NCBI GenBank assembly: GCA_030428695.1
Contig: JAUIEM010000034.1
Coordinates: forward strand, 1-37,542
DNA from: a bacterium
GTDB lineage: Bacteria; Planctomycetota; J058; JAJDCP01
Direction of reading: 5' to 3'
Length of the DNA: 37,542 bases
This document shows positions 23,001 to 30,800 of this stretch, piece after piece; position 1 is the first letter of the stretch; every line of letters starts with the position of its first letter. A program made the translations under genes and the position numbers. The notes below the pieces were generated by a model that saw only the letters and a program-made list of their open reading frames with translations, made no database searches and was not told where the DNA came from.

Positions 23001-25056
23001 ACAGGCGCGCCGCGCGCGCGTGCTCGCCGCGGGCGCGGAGCTCCGCTCCGGCGGCGGAGAGTTGACCGAGCGCCCGCAGGGGCTGCCGGCTGGCGAGGAG
23101 CTGCTCGTACAGGGCGAGGGGCTCGTCCCCGCGCGCCGCGAGCACGTCGGCGGCGCGGGCGTGCAGCTCGGCCCGCTCCTCCTCCGCGAGCAGGTCGCGG
23201 CAGCGCTCGCGCAGCTCGGGGCGGCGGAAGCGGAAGCCCTTCGCGGTCGCGGTCAGGAGCCCTTCCCGCTCGGCCTGCGCGAGGGCGGGGGCGAGCTCGA
23301 CGACCGCCTCGCCGAGCAGGGCCGCGAGATCGGCCGCGCGGAACTCGACGCCGAGCACCGCGGCGGCGCGCAGGGTCGCGAGCGGGAGCGCCCCCTCCCC
23401 CGGCGCTTCGGCCTCCGCGAGCGCCGCCGCGAGCAGGGCGCGCATCCGCCCCGGCTGGCTCGCGGCCTCGCGGGCGATGGCCTCGAGCGCCGCGGCGGGC
23501 AGGGCCTCCGGCTCGCGCAGCCAGGCCCGCGCGAGCTCGCGCGCCTCGCGGAGCTCGAGCGCGGGCAGGGCGAGGACGCGAGACACCGCCAGCTCCTCGG
23601 GCAGGCTGCGGCCGACCAGCAGCAGGCCGCCGCGCGGACCGAGCCGCGCGAGGCAGCGGGCGAGGAAGGCGCGCGCCGCGCGGGTCGCGTCGTCGAGCTG
23701 GTCGAAGCACAGCAGCCACGGACCGAGGCCGTCGAGGAGCTCGCCGAGCAAGGTGACGAGACGCTCGCGCAGGTCGCTCGCCTTCGACTCCAGGGGCCGG
23801 GCGAGCAGCTCGGGCGGGACGACCAGACCCCGCACGGTGTCGGTCTCCGAGTCCGGGCTCGCGGACCGCTCGCGGCGGAAGCCGAGGAAGTCGGCGAGCG
23901 CGGGACAGAGGTTGAGGATCTCCTCGCGCAGCCCCTCCGCGGGCGCCCGCCAGCCCTCCGCCAGCTCGTTCCGACGGGCCTCGGGGAGCCCCCACGCCCC
24001 CAGCGCGAGGGCGTCGAGCGCGGCGGCCCACAGCGGCTCGCGCCCGCACCGCACCCGCACGCACGCCAGACCCTGGCCACGCAGGCGCCGCAGAACCTCG
24101 GCGGCGAGCTGGCTCTTGCCCGCCTGGGGCGGACCGACCAGGGCGTGAGGGCCGCTTCCGGGGACGAGGCCTGCGCACAGCCGCTCGGCCAGCGCCTCCC
24201 TCCCGACCCGGGGCGGCAGCAGCGCCAGCGCCGCCCCGCGGTCGAGCGCAGCGAGGCTGTCGAGCCGTACGCTGAGCCGGGCGAGATCCTCGGCCAGGCT
24301 GCGCACATGGAGGTACCGCCGCGCCGGATCCTTGGCGAGCAACCGGACGAGCACCCGCTGCAGGCTGTCCGGGACGTCATCCCAGGCCGCCTCGGAGAAG
24401 GGCGGTGGACGGGACAGGTGCTGGTGGATCAGGTCGTGGCGACGGCTCGCCCGGAAGGGGGGCGCCCCGCACAGCAGCTGGTAGCCGAGCACCCCGAGGC
24501 TGTACAGATCGGCCCGCAGGTCGGGCGTCGCCTCGACCAGCCCGCTCGCCTCCGGCGCGAGGCAGGTCGCGTCCGCGGGCACCGCCGCAGCGCCTCCGGC
24601 CGCGCCGTAGTCGAGCAGGCGCAGGCGGGGCACGTCGCCGGTCGCCATCACCACGCAGGCCCGCTCGCCGAGCTCGCCGTGGGAGAGGCCGCGCTCGTGC
24701 AGCGGGAGCAGACCGGCGCACAGCTGCCGCATCAGGGCGATGGCCAGCGCGGGGGGCTGCGGGCGGCGCGCCTGCCAGTCGCCGAGCAGCATCCCCTCGA
24801 CGCCGTCGAGCACGAGAAAGGGCCGGGCCCCGTCCAGGCCCGCCGAGCGCAGGCGCGGCAGCCCCCTGCGCGGCAGCTCACGCGCCAGGCCGAGCTGGGC
24901 CTCGAACAGCCGCGCGTCCGCGAAGCGCTTGACGACCAGCGCGCGGCCCTCGCCGGGCACGCGCGACAGGTAGCACTCGCCGCTCGGAGCAGCGCGCAGC
25001 AGGCGCAGCAGACGGTAGGGTCCACACCTCTGTTGGGGTCGCTGCGCTCCGTGCAC
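20068..25056 (-). CDS. Giant multi-domain signalling protein: Ser/Thr kinase-like, AAA ATPase, TPR-like, GAF and histidine kinase
   Basis: 1662 residues. The GTG at 25056 is preferred over an upstream in-frame GTG at 25164 because GGAGGA lies five bases before it and kinase homology starts at once (GPYRLLRLL). Residues 12-275 are a protein kinase fold with Lys43, a degenerate catalytic loop (H126-G-E), DYG at 149-151 and APE at 167-169. A P-loop ATPase (GPPQAGKS, 308-315) of the SARP/MalT-associated kind follows, then long helical TPR-like repeats. A Ser-Glu tract (about 809-852) interrupts these. A GAF domain (about 1245-1395), a coiled coil and a histidine kinase (LSHDLNSP H-box, NLLDNALDA N-box, LGLGLAIVK G2) complete it. 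Similar architectures occur in myxobacteria and planctomycetes. It is predicted to be cytoplasmic and has no cotranscribed receiver. Confidence 0.9.
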   Translation of the reverse strand: MHGAQRPQQRCGPYRLLRLLRAAPSGECYLSRVPGEGRALVVKRFADARLFEAQLGLARELPRRGLPRLRSAGLDGARPFLVLDGVEGMLLGDWQARRPQPPALAIALMRQLCAGLLPLHERGLSHGELGERACVVMATGDVPRLRLLDYGAAGGAAAVPADATCLAPEASGLVEATPDLRADLYSLGVLGYQLLCGAPPFRASRRHDLIHQHLSRPPPFSEAAWDDVPDSLQRVLVRLLAKDPARRYLHVRSLAEDLARLSVRLDSLAALDRGAALALLPPRVGREALAERLCAGLVPGSGPHALVGPPQAGKSQLAAEVLRRLRGQGLACVRVRCGREPLWAAALDALALGAWGLPEARRNELAEGWRAPAEGLREEILNLCPALADFLGFRRERSASPDSETDTVRGLVVPPELLARPLESKASDLRERLVTLLGELLDGLGPWLLCFDQLDDATRAARAFLARCLARLGPRGGLLLVGRSLPEELAVSRVLALPALELREARELARAWLREPEALPAAALEAIAREAASQPGRMRALLAAALAEAEAPGEGALPLATLRAAAVLGVEFRAADLAALLGEAVVELAPALAQAEREGLLTATAKGFRFRRPELRERCRDLLAEEERAELHARAADVLAARGDEPLALYEQLLASRQPLRALGQLSAAGAELRARGEHARAARLFASGRALDAARGPGAVAAARSWLRAEGEAWLRADEAARAEACFGEALDTGRPTRLERACLLGLTGESRVRRGLFLSAEESLAAAWGECAALWGAAGAGWGSASESESDGDGGIGHGHGHGRGHDSESESESESESESESESESESESESESESESESESESESESESDGDGGIGHGRGHVSEHEPAPDSQPPPPDELVATAAHVRFLRGLCAFFRGGGARSRLPRGLAQREPRPRRSQLLALAAWRAAARGCFATSSTALRFARVCLESAGTGPARTEAEAWLTLVEGVCARLEGRLEDARGWLTRAEARLGAAGLTWERRQALLALARTALLHGDDAQAALLGRRLRESAGGSGDVQGRGLFALLEGELLAAGNNLDGAVAAATQALASLQRSGDRRSELDARVLLASVWQRKGRLGRGAELLRSGETLAREADFGPAPGVPLLLTGAAIDLALAREVERAEGPFEALRRRADARCERAVGRAFRAPLSRSRALRLRGMIALDRGDREGARQSLVAAREAARGMQLAGALRAADDGLRRCGAGVLAPPDSDRPTRRSPMLDLEARAERDLEHLVQMAEMLGSASGRESIVERGLGAAIKALAADAAILFRGGADGAAVAEAAYNSRGEKLEPGALACAEEVLEAVLASGQARAENIPDGLSSRSVLCAPIGVAGRVEGALYIDCQLVRRRFSSSDLRLLQALASLLGSGLKLVASLEELVTVNEDLDQRVKERTARLEQMFAEREEIWARVVRLEKASTQVQLAAGLSHDLNSPVGALGSLAESLVELSAEPDEAFPGLVARVADTMRDAAGRCAALVARLRDLGRGGEEEPSRFDLQLVVAQGMKLLAHKLRGEWTVGSLASCPVEAVLGEAHQVVLNLLDNALDATDGLGPVEVSLRADGGFALLRVANGGRPIPEGWRERIFAPGETSAPDKHLGLGLAIVKRLVEKHGGGIALVDVPERTCFELRWPLVGAS
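22501..22632 (-). repeat. In-frame hexanucleotide tandem repeat encoding (Ser-Glu)n
   Basis: 22 head-to-tail CGATTC units (GAATCG on the coding strand), with one CGACTC variant and a final CGAGTC. They encode alternating Glu-Ser in the giant kinase. On both sides the coding strand carries copies of DGDGGIGHGHGHGRGH-like sequence, and two more CGATTC units occur at 22681-22692, so a larger block has been duplicated too. Unit length keeps the frame, so copy changes alter tract length without frameshift. Confidence 0.95.
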
Positions 25057-25087
25057 GCTGTTCCTCCAGGCGTCGGGGCTTTGTCCC

Positions 25088-25284
25088 GTCTGATTCACCG
25101 GGATTCCTGCTGCGGACCCGGAGGCCGCAGATCTCGGGCACTTCGAGCCTGCTGCGCTGCTCACCTGTGGACGGTGTCCCAGCCATGAGAACGGGCTCCG
25201 CTGCTCGAAGACTCGAAGCGCCCGATCTCAAGCGGCCTCCGCGCCCTCGCGACGAAATCCCGGTGAATCAGCCGGGTTTTTTTG
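25088..25284 (+). ncRNA. Candidate structured small RNA with a rod-like fold and T-tract end
   Basis: The two sides are complementary over ~65 bases: 25090-25105 with 25256-25271 (16 exact pairs), a 13/14-base internal loop, 25119-25128 with 25232-25241 (10 pairs), 25129-25132 with 25225-25228 (4), 25135-25139 with 25220-25224 (5), and 25141-25147 with 25212-25218 (7). An apical region of ~64 bases closes the rod. The 3' end runs into GCCGGG and seven Ts (25277-25283), typical of an intrinsic terminator on the plus strand. About 190 bases long, rod-shaped with a central open loop, it recalls 6S RNA, but I see no sequence signature proving that. Alternatives: a leader hairpin of the minus-strand kinase mRNA, or an inverted duplication. 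No clear promoter was found. Confidence 0.45.
25259..25283 (+). terminator. Intrinsic terminator-like hairpin with seven Ts
   Basis: CCCGG (25259-25263), an 8-base loop and CCGGG (25272-25276) are followed directly by T7. It points in the plus direction; nothing coding precedes it on that strand, which supports a small RNA upstream. The left arm also takes part in the long inverted repeat. Confidence 0.5.
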
Positions 25285-25298
25285 TCCGGGGCATGGTG

Positions 25299-25304
25299 TA
25301 GAAT
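25299..25304 (+). promoter_or_regulatory. Putative -10 box for the aminotransferase-mnmG operon
   Basis: TAGAAT, 83 bases before the GTG at 25388. The upstream T-rich stretch may serve as a poor -35 (about 25277-25282, 16-base spacer). It implies a leader of about 75 bases. Confidence 0.35.
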
Positions 25305-25387
25305 CCGGGCCTCGTGGGGATGGGTCAAGAGCGTCGGTCGCTTTCTGCGCCAGCCCCGACTTCGGGCGCATGGAAGGAGAGCTCCCC

Positions 25388-26662
25388 GTGGATCTCGACA
25401 CCGTCAACGGCACGATCAAGGCGCAACATCCGGAGCTGTTCCAGATGTTCAGCGCGCTCGGGCGGCGCGCCGTCTTTCCGCGCGGGATCCCCTTCCAGGC
25501 CGGCGAGGCCCGCGACGCCGAGATCAACGCGACGATCGGGCAGATCACCGACGGGGCGGGCGGCCCGCTTCCGCTGCCTGCAGTGGCCGGTTCCCTCGCC
25601 GCCCTCGACCCGAGCCTCCACAAGCACGCCCTGCTCTACTCGCCGATCGCCGGCCATCCCGAGCTGCGCGAGCGCTGGCAACAGCGCCAGCGCAGCGAGG
25701 CCGGCGACGCCCCCGAGAGCAGCCTGCCGATCGTCACGGTCGGCCTGACTCACGGCCTGAGCCTGGTCGCCGACCTGTTCGTCAGCCCGGAGATGGTCGT
25801 CGTGCTGCCGAAGCCCTTCTGGGGCAACTACAAGCAGGTGTTCGGACTGCGCCGCGGGGCCGCCCTGCTCGGCTTCGAGCCGTTCGTCGACGGGCGCTTC
25901 CGCGCGGAGGGCTTCCGCGAGACCCTCGCCGCGCTGCCGAAGGGGCCGGCCCTGGTCGTCCTGAACTTCCCGAGCAACCCCGGCGGCTACAGCCCGACGG
26001 CCGAGGTCCGCGCGCAGATCGTAGAGGGCCTGCTCGAGGCCGCGCAGGAGCGCTCGATCCTCGCCCTGGTCGACGACGCCTACCACGGGCTGGTCTACGA
26101 CGAAGAGATCCCGACGCGCTCGCTGTTCTGGGACCTGATCGGCAGGTCCCCACGGCTCGTGCCGGTCAAGGTCTGCGGCACGACCAAGGAGCTGGTCTTC
26201 TTCAGCGGCCGCGTCGGCTTCCTGACCTTCGGCATGCCGCAGGAGAGCCCGCTGATGCAGGCGATGGAGAGCAAGGTGACCAGCCTGATCCGCTCGACCA
26301 TCGGCAGCCCGGTCGGCCCCTCCCAGGCCCTCGCCCTCGCCGCCCTGCGCGACCCTGGCCTCGACGCGCAGTTCGAGGAGGTGCGGGCGATGCTCGGGGC
26401 GCGCTCGCGCGCCGTCCACGAGAGCTACGCGGCGCTCGGTTTCGAGAAGATCCGCCTGCTGCCCTGCAACAGCGGCTGCTTCGCCCTGTTCGAGCTGCCC
26501 TGCGACAGCGAGCCGGTGCGCCAGCAGCTGCTGGCCGAGGAGAGCGCCGGGATGGTCAGCGTCGCCCCGCACTTCCTGCGGCTCGCCTTCTGCAGCGTCA
26601 AAGAGGACGCGATCGGCGACCTGCTCGGGCGGCTGCGGAAGATCGAGGACAGCCTGCCGTGA
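25388..26662 (+). CDS. PLP-dependent class I/II aminotransferase
   Basis: 424 residues. The GTG at 25388 is chosen because GAAGGAG stands eight bases upstream; the ATG at 25370 has no ribosome-binding site. Fold-type I motifs are present: FPSNPGG (substrate/PLP Asn), VDDAYHGLVYDEE (PLP-binding Asp and Tyr) and GTTKELVFFSGRVGF with Schiff-base K267. Near the C-terminus LRLAFCSVKED holds the carboxylate-binding Arg. Amino-donor specificity cannot be read; it resembles aspartate/tyrosine or DAP-type transaminases. Its stop overlaps the mnmG start (GTGA), so expression of the two is coupled although the functions are not obviously related. Confidence 0.92.
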   Translation: MDLDTVNGTIKAQHPELFQMFSALGRRAVFPRGIPFQAGEARDAEINATIGQITDGAGGPLPLPAVAGSLAALDPSLHKHALLYSPIAGHPELRERWQQRQRSEAGDAPESSLPIVTVGLTHGLSLVADLFVSPEMVVVLPKPFWGNYKQVFGLRRGAALLGFEPFVDGRFRAEGFRETLAALPKGPALVVLNFPSNPGGYSPTAEVRAQIVEGLLEAAQERSILALVDDAYHGLVYDEEIPTRSLFWDLIGRSPRLVPVKVCGTTKELVFFSGRVGFLTFGMPQESPLMQAMESKVTSLIRSTIGSPVGPSQALALAALRDPGLDAQFEEVRAMLGARSRAVHESYAALGFEKIRLLPCNSGCFALFELPCDSEPVRQQLLAEESAGMVSVAPHFLRLAFCSVKEDAIGDLLGRLRKIEDSLP

Positions 26663-28452
26663 AGACCTGGGATGTCGCGGTGGTCGGAGGGGGCCACGCG
26701 GGCTGCGAGGCCGCCCTCGCCGCCGCGCGCATCGGCTGCTCGGTGGTGCTGGTCACGATGGACCCCGCGCGCATCGCGGAGATGTCCTGCAACCCCTGCA
26801 TCGGCGGCCAGGCGAAGGGCCAGATGGTGCGGGAGATCGACGCTCTCGGCGGGGCGATGGGGGAAGTCGCGGATGCGACCGGCATCCAGTTCCGCATCCT
26901 CAACCGGCGCAAGGGGCCGGCGGTGCAGTCGCCGCGCTGCCAGTCCGACAAGGTGCTGTACCGCGAGGCGATGCAGGCGCGGCTGCGCGCCGTCGAGAAC
27001 CTCGACATCGTCGCCGGGCAGGTCGTCGATGTCGCGCTCGACGGCCCGCGCGCGACCGGGGTCCGCATCGCCGACGGTCCCGACCTCGAAGCGCGGACGG
27101 TCATCCTGACGACCGGGACCTTCCTGCGCGGGAAGCTCCACGTCGGGCTGAAGAACTGGGCCGGCGGGCGCATCGACGAGGGGGCCGCGACCGGCCTGAG
27201 CACCGGGCTGGCGGCGGTCGGCTTCGCGACCGGGCGGCTGAAGACCGGCACGCCTCCGCGGCTGTCGCAGGCGAGCCTCGACCTCGATGGGCTCGAGCAG
27301 CAGCCGGGGGATGACGAGCCGCAGCCCTTCAGCTTCAACCCTCCGCGGCCGTTTCCGGCGCTTCCCCAGATCTCCTGCTGGATCACCCACACCAACGCAC
27401 GGACCCACGGGATCATCCGCGACAACCTCGACCGCTCGCCGATCTACAGCGGGGTGATCGAGGGGGTGGGGCCGCGCTACTGTCCGTCGATCGAGGACAA
27501 GGTCGTGCGCTTCCCCGACCGGGAGCGGCATCAGGTCTTCCTCGAGCCCGAGGGCCTGACCACCGATGTGATCTACGCCAACGGCATCTCGACCAGCCTG
27601 CCCGCCGACGCGCAGGAGAAGCTGGTCCACAGCCTGCCCGGCTGCGAGCGCGCGGTGCTGTTGCGACACGGCTACGCGGTCGAGTACGACTTCTTCGCGC
27701 CGACCCAGCTCAAGCTCAGCCTCGAGACCAAGCTGGTCGAGAACCTGTTCATGGCCGGCCAGATCAACGGCACCTCGGGCTATGAGGAGGCGGCCGCCCA
27801 GGGGCTGGTCGCGGGCATCAACGCCGCCCGCAAGGTCGCCGGCCAGCCGGCCTTCGTGCTCGACCGCTCCGAGGCCTACATCGGCGTGCTGATCGACGAC
27901 CTCGTGCGCTCGGGGCCGACCGAGCCCTACCGCATGTTCACCTCCCGGGCCGAGTTCCGGCTGCTGCTGCGGGCCGACAACGCCGATCGCCGGCTGAGCG
28001 CCCGCGGCCACGAGGTCGGCCTGGTCAGCGCCGCGCGGCACGCGGCCGTCGAGCGCAAGGCGGCGCTGATCCGCGACACCTGGGCGGAGATGGACCGCAT
28101 CCGGGTCGGGGGCGTCACCCTGAGCGGGCTGCTGCGGCGCAACGACCGGACCTTCCCCGACGTCGCCGCGGTCCATCCGCCCCTCGCGAAGCTGCCCCGC
28201 GAGGTGCAGCGAGCGCTGGAGATCGAGCTGAAGTACCAGGGCTACATCGAGCGCCAGGCGCGCGCGATCGAGGGCTTCCGGAAGCTCGAGCGGCAGCCGA
28301 TCCCCGAAGGCTTCGACTTCTGCCTGCCCGGCCTGCGCAGCGAGGCGGTCGAGAAGCTCAGCGCGATCCGCCCCGCCTCCCTCGGCCAGGCTTCGCGCAT
28401 CGCGGGGGTGACCCCGGCGGACGTCGCGCTGCTGCAGGTGCACCTGCGCTGA
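26659..28452 (+). CDS. mnmG: tRNA uridine-5-carboxymethylaminomethyl modification enzyme MnmG (GidA)
   Basis: 597 residues from a GTG at 26659. The FAD dinucleotide fold is VVGGGHAGCEAA; the family-specific CNPCIGGQAKG motif follows near residues 47-57. LKTGTPPRL, the INGTSGYEEAAAQGLVAGINAA stretch and EAYIGVLIDDLV are hallmark MnmG sequences. A helical C-terminal domain (MnmE/tRNA binding) ends the protein. With MnmE it installs cmnm5 at wobble U34 of tRNAs. Slightly shorter than the usual ~620-630. mnmE is not in the window. Confidence 0.97.
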   Translation: MKTWDVAVVGGGHAGCEAALAAARIGCSVVLVTMDPARIAEMSCNPCIGGQAKGQMVREIDALGGAMGEVADATGIQFRILNRRKGPAVQSPRCQSDKVLYREAMQARLRAVENLDIVAGQVVDVALDGPRATGVRIADGPDLEARTVILTTGTFLRGKLHVGLKNWAGGRIDEGAATGLSTGLAAVGFATGRLKTGTPPRLSQASLDLDGLEQQPGDDEPQPFSFNPPRPFPALPQISCWITHTNARTHGIIRDNLDRSPIYSGVIEGVGPRYCPSIEDKVVRFPDRERHQVFLEPEGLTTDVIYANGISTSLPADAQEKLVHSLPGCERAVLLRHGYAVEYDFFAPTQLKLSLETKLVENLFMAGQINGTSGYEEAAAQGLVAGINAARKVAGQPAFVLDRSEAYIGVLIDDLVRSGPTEPYRMFTSRAEFRLLLRADNADRRLSARGHEVGLVSAARHAAVERKAALIRDTWAEMDRIRVGGVTLSGLLRRNDRTFPDVAAVHPPLAKLPREVQRALEIELKYQGYIERQARAIEGFRKLERQPIPEGFDFCLPGLRSEAVEKLSAIRPASLGQASRIAGVTPADVALLQVHLR

Positions 28453-28454
28453 TG

Positions 28455-28460
28455 TACACT
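28455..28460 (+). promoter_or_regulatory. Putative -10 box for the Uma2 gene
   Basis: TACACT, 28 bases before the ATG at 28489, with GGAGG (28478-28482) between. It starts at the end of mnmG, so this gene likely has its own transcript. Confidence 0.4.
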
Positions 28461-28488
28461 CGAGGGAGCCTTGCCCGGAGGCAGCGAC

Positions 28489-29334
28489 ATGTCCGAGACC
28501 TCTCCTCCCCGCCCGCGACCCCCCCGCGCCGCCCAGGTCGTCGACGAGCCCGGGGACTGGTGGGCGCCGATCGACTGGAGCGCCTGGTATCTGACCGACG
28601 AGGAAGACATGGGGCAGGGTTGTGAGCAGGCCGAGATCATCCAGAGCTTCAGCGCCATCCTGCGCGTCCACATCGAGCGCCAATGGTGGGAGGACGCCTA
28701 CGTCGGGACGGACGCCTTCTTCGCCTGGGTGCCGGAGCACCCCCTGGTCCGGGTCTCTCCCGACGTCTACCTGATGCGCCACCGGCCCCCGCCGCCGCCT
28801 CTGCCTCCCTCGTGGCAGATGTGGAAGAAGGGGCACCGGCCCCCGGCCTTCGCCCTCGAGGTCGTGTCGGAGGACTGGAAGAAGGACTACGAGCTCAACC
28901 CGGCCAAGTACGCCCAGCTCGGCGTGACGGAGCTGGCGATCTTCGACCCGGACACCTCCCGCCCGGGGCGCCAGGCCCTGCAGCTCTTCCGGCGCACCGC
29001 CGACGGCGCCTTCGTGCGCACGTACTCCGGCGCGGGACCGGCCTACGCAGACACCCTCGACGCCTGGCTGCTCACGGTCGGCACGCCCGACGGCGAGCGC
29101 CTGCGGCTCGCCCTCGACCAGGCGGGTACCCAGCGCGTGCCGACCGAGGCCGAGTGGCGGAAGCAGGAGGCGCGGAAGGCCCGCGAGGAGAAGCAGGCAC
29201 GCCTCGAAGCCGACCAGGCACGCCTCGAAGCCGACCAGGCACGCGACGCGGAACGCGCGGCACGCCTCGCCGCCGAACAGCAGCTCGCCGCCCTGCAGGC
29301 CGAGCTCGCGCGGCTGAAGGGGCAGGATCCCTGA
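28489..29334 (+). CDS. Uma2-family PD-(D/E)XK nuclease-like protein with coiled-coil tail
   Basis: 281 residues. The ATG at 28489 is preferred to an upstream TTG because GGAGG lies seven bases before it. The Uma2 (DUF820) nuclease fold is recognised by SPDVYL (P91-D92), FALEVVSEDWKKD with E124, and the following KYAQLGVTELAIFDP (K140 and Tyr141). These proteins are common in planctomycetes and cyanobacteria; their substrate is unknown. A proline run (99-108) sits between the first motif and the Glu. Residues 225-281 form an Ala/Glu/Arg-rich coiled coil with a 21-bp tandem repeat. Confidence 0.9.
   Translation: MSETSPPRPRPPRAAQVVDEPGDWWAPIDWSAWYLTDEEDMGQGCEQAEIIQSFSAILRVHIERQWWEDAYVGTDAFFAWVPEHPLVRVSPDVYLMRHRPPPPPLPPSWQMWKKGHRPPAFALEVVSEDWKKDYELNPAKYAQLGVTELAIFDPDTSRPGRQALQLFRRTADGAFVRTYSGAGPAYADTLDAWLLTVGTPDGERLRLALDQAGTQRVPTEAEWRKQEARKAREEKQARLEADQARLEADQARDAERAARLAAEQQLAALQAELARLKGQDP
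29194..29235 (+). repeat. 21-bp tandem repeat in the Uma2 coiled coil
   Basis: Two exact copies (29194-29214, 29215-29235) encode the same seven-residue coiled-coil unit (ARLEADQ), followed by a partial third. It keeps the heptad register. Confidence 0.85.
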
Positions 29335-29367
29335 CCGACGCCCGATGCGCTCCCGGGCCGCGGATGG

Positions 29368-29373
29368 TACACT
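29368..29373 (+). promoter_or_regulatory. Putative -10 box for the WS/DGAT gene
   Basis: TACACT, 28 bases before the ATG at 29402, with GGAG (29392-29395) between. Layout nearly identical to the one before the Uma2 gene. Confidence 0.4.
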
Positions 29374-29401
29374 CGCTCCACCGCAGTCTCCGGAGCCCGC
29401 G

Positions 29402-30799
29402 ATGGCCGACCGCCTGTCCGCCCAGGACTGTTCCTTTCTGTACGCCGAGTCGCCGGTCGCGCACATGCACGTCGGCTCCCTCAGCGTGTTCGAGGACGGC
29501 GGCTTCGACGAGGCGGCGCTGCACCGCCACATCCTCAGCCGCCTCGACAAGGTCCCACGCTTCCGCCAGAAGCTGCACTGGCTGCCCTACGACCTGCACC
29601 GGCCGGTGTGGGTCGACGATCCGCACTTCGACCTGCGCTTCCACATCCGCTACACCGGCCTGCCCCGCCCGCGCGGCATGGACGAGGCGCTGCGGCTGAC
29701 CGGACGGGTGATGAGCCTGCCCCTCGACCGCACCCGACCGCTCTGGGAGATGTGGCTGTTCGACCTGCCGGAGAACCGGCTCGGGCTGATCCAGAAGACC
29801 CATCACTGCATGATCGACGGCCTGAGCGGCGTCGATCTCGCGACCGTGCTGCTCGACCCGACCCCGGACGCGCCGCCGGCGGTGATCCAGCCCTGGCGCC
29901 CCGAAGAGCCCCCCGACGACCTCGAGCTCGTCCGCGAGGCGGTCCTCGACGCGCCCCTCGAGAGCCTGCGCGGTATGCTCGCCGGTGGCGGCCGGCGCGA
30001 GGGCGGACGGCGGAAGCCCTCCGGCGGCCTGTGGCAGAGCCTGCGCGACACCTCCCGCGGCGTGGTCGCCTTCGGCCGCAAGGCCCTCGAGCGCGCTCCC
30101 GACAACCCCCTCAACGCCCCGATCGGCCCCCACCGCCGCTTCGCGATCGCGCGCACCGGACTCGACCGGGTGAAGGCCCTGAAGAACCGCGCCGGCTGCA
30201 CGGTCAACGACGTCGTGCTCGCGATGGTGACCGGCGGCCTGCGCACGATCCTGCGCGCCCGCGGAGCCGCGCTCGAGGGGCTGCGGCTCAAGGCGATGGT
30301 GCCGGTGTCGGTGCGCGACCCGAGCCAGCGCATGACCTACGGCAACAAGGTGTCGATGATGACCGCGACGCTGCCGGTCGACGAGCCGGACCCGTCGGCG
30401 CGGCTGCGCTTCCTCTCCCGCAGCATGACCGGGCTGAAGAAGTCGAAGCAGGCGGTCGGCGGCGACTTCTGGGCGCGGCTCGCCGACTTCGCCCCGCCGA
30501 CGGTGCTCGCCCTGGCCGGCCGCGCGATCGCGATGCAGCGCATGTTCAACCTCGCGATCACCAACGTGCCCGGGCCGCAGCAGCCCCTGTGGCTGCTCGG
30601 CGGGCAGCTGCTCGAGACCTTCCCCTACGTGCCGCTGTTCGGCAACGTCAGCTACGGGGTGGCGGTGATGTCCTACCACGGCGCCCTGAACTTCGGCGTG
30701 TCGGGGGACTGGGACGTGATGCCGGACCTGCAGGTGCTCGCCGACGGCATCCAGGGCGAGCTCGCCGTGCTCGAGGCGGCGGTGGCGGAGGAATCCTGA
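29402..30799 (+). CDS. Wax ester synthase / diacylglycerol acyltransferase (WS/DGAT)
   Basis: 465 residues. The ATG at 29402 follows GGAG. The N-terminus DRLSAQDCSFLYAES and the active-site HHCMIDG (H134-H135...D139-G140) are typical WS/DGAT. The second half has NDVVLAMVTGGLR, VPVSVRD and NLAITNVPGP, also family signatures. It esterifies fatty alcohols or diacylglycerol with acyl-CoA for storage lipids, usually membrane-associated. It leads a plus-strand run with an HCCA-isomerase-like gene one base downstream. Confidence 0.95.
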   Translation: MADRLSAQDCSFLYAESPVAHMHVGSLSVFEDGGFDEAALHRHILSRLDKVPRFRQKLHWLPYDLHRPVWVDDPHFDLRFHIRYTGLPRPRGMDEALRLTGRVMSLPLDRTRPLWEMWLFDLPENRLGLIQKTHHCMIDGLSGVDLATVLLDPTPDAPPAVIQPWRPEEPPDDLELVREAVLDAPLESLRGMLAGGGRREGGRRKPSGGLWQSLRDTSRGVVAFGRKALERAPDNPLNAPIGPHRRFAIARTGLDRVKALKNRAGCTVNDVVLAMVTGGLRTILRARGAALEGLRLKAMVPVSVRDPSQRMTYGNKVSMMTATLPVDEPDPSARLRFLSRSMTGLKKSKQAVGGDFWARLADFAPPTVLALAGRAIAMQRMFNLAITNVPGPQQPLWLLGGQLLETFPYVPLFGNVSYGVAVMSYHGALNFGVSGDWDVMPDLQVLADGIQGELAVLEAAVAEES

Positions 30800-30800
30800 C

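Larger units (their letters stand above)
25057..25387. other. Intergenic region between the giant kinase and aminotransferase genes
   Basis: 331 bases, divergent. It holds the inverted-repeat RNA candidate (25088-25284), a TAGAAT -10-like box (25299-25304) and the aminotransferase leader. No protein-coding frame is supported. Confidence 0.7.

Noticed and set aside
25054..25164. Longer start of the giant kinase at GTG 25164
   Set aside because: The extra 36 residues come from the inverted-repeat region; GTG 25056 has GGAGGA upstream.
22393..25188. Plus-strand frames with FRFRFR, IPIPIP or SDSDSD repeats
   Set aside because: They are antisense readings of the CGATTC hexamer inside the kinase gene.
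25088..25284. tRNA, tmRNA or SRP RNA
   Set aside because: No cloverleaf, no tag peptide, and no SRP GGAAG/AGCAG motif; only the rod shape is supported.
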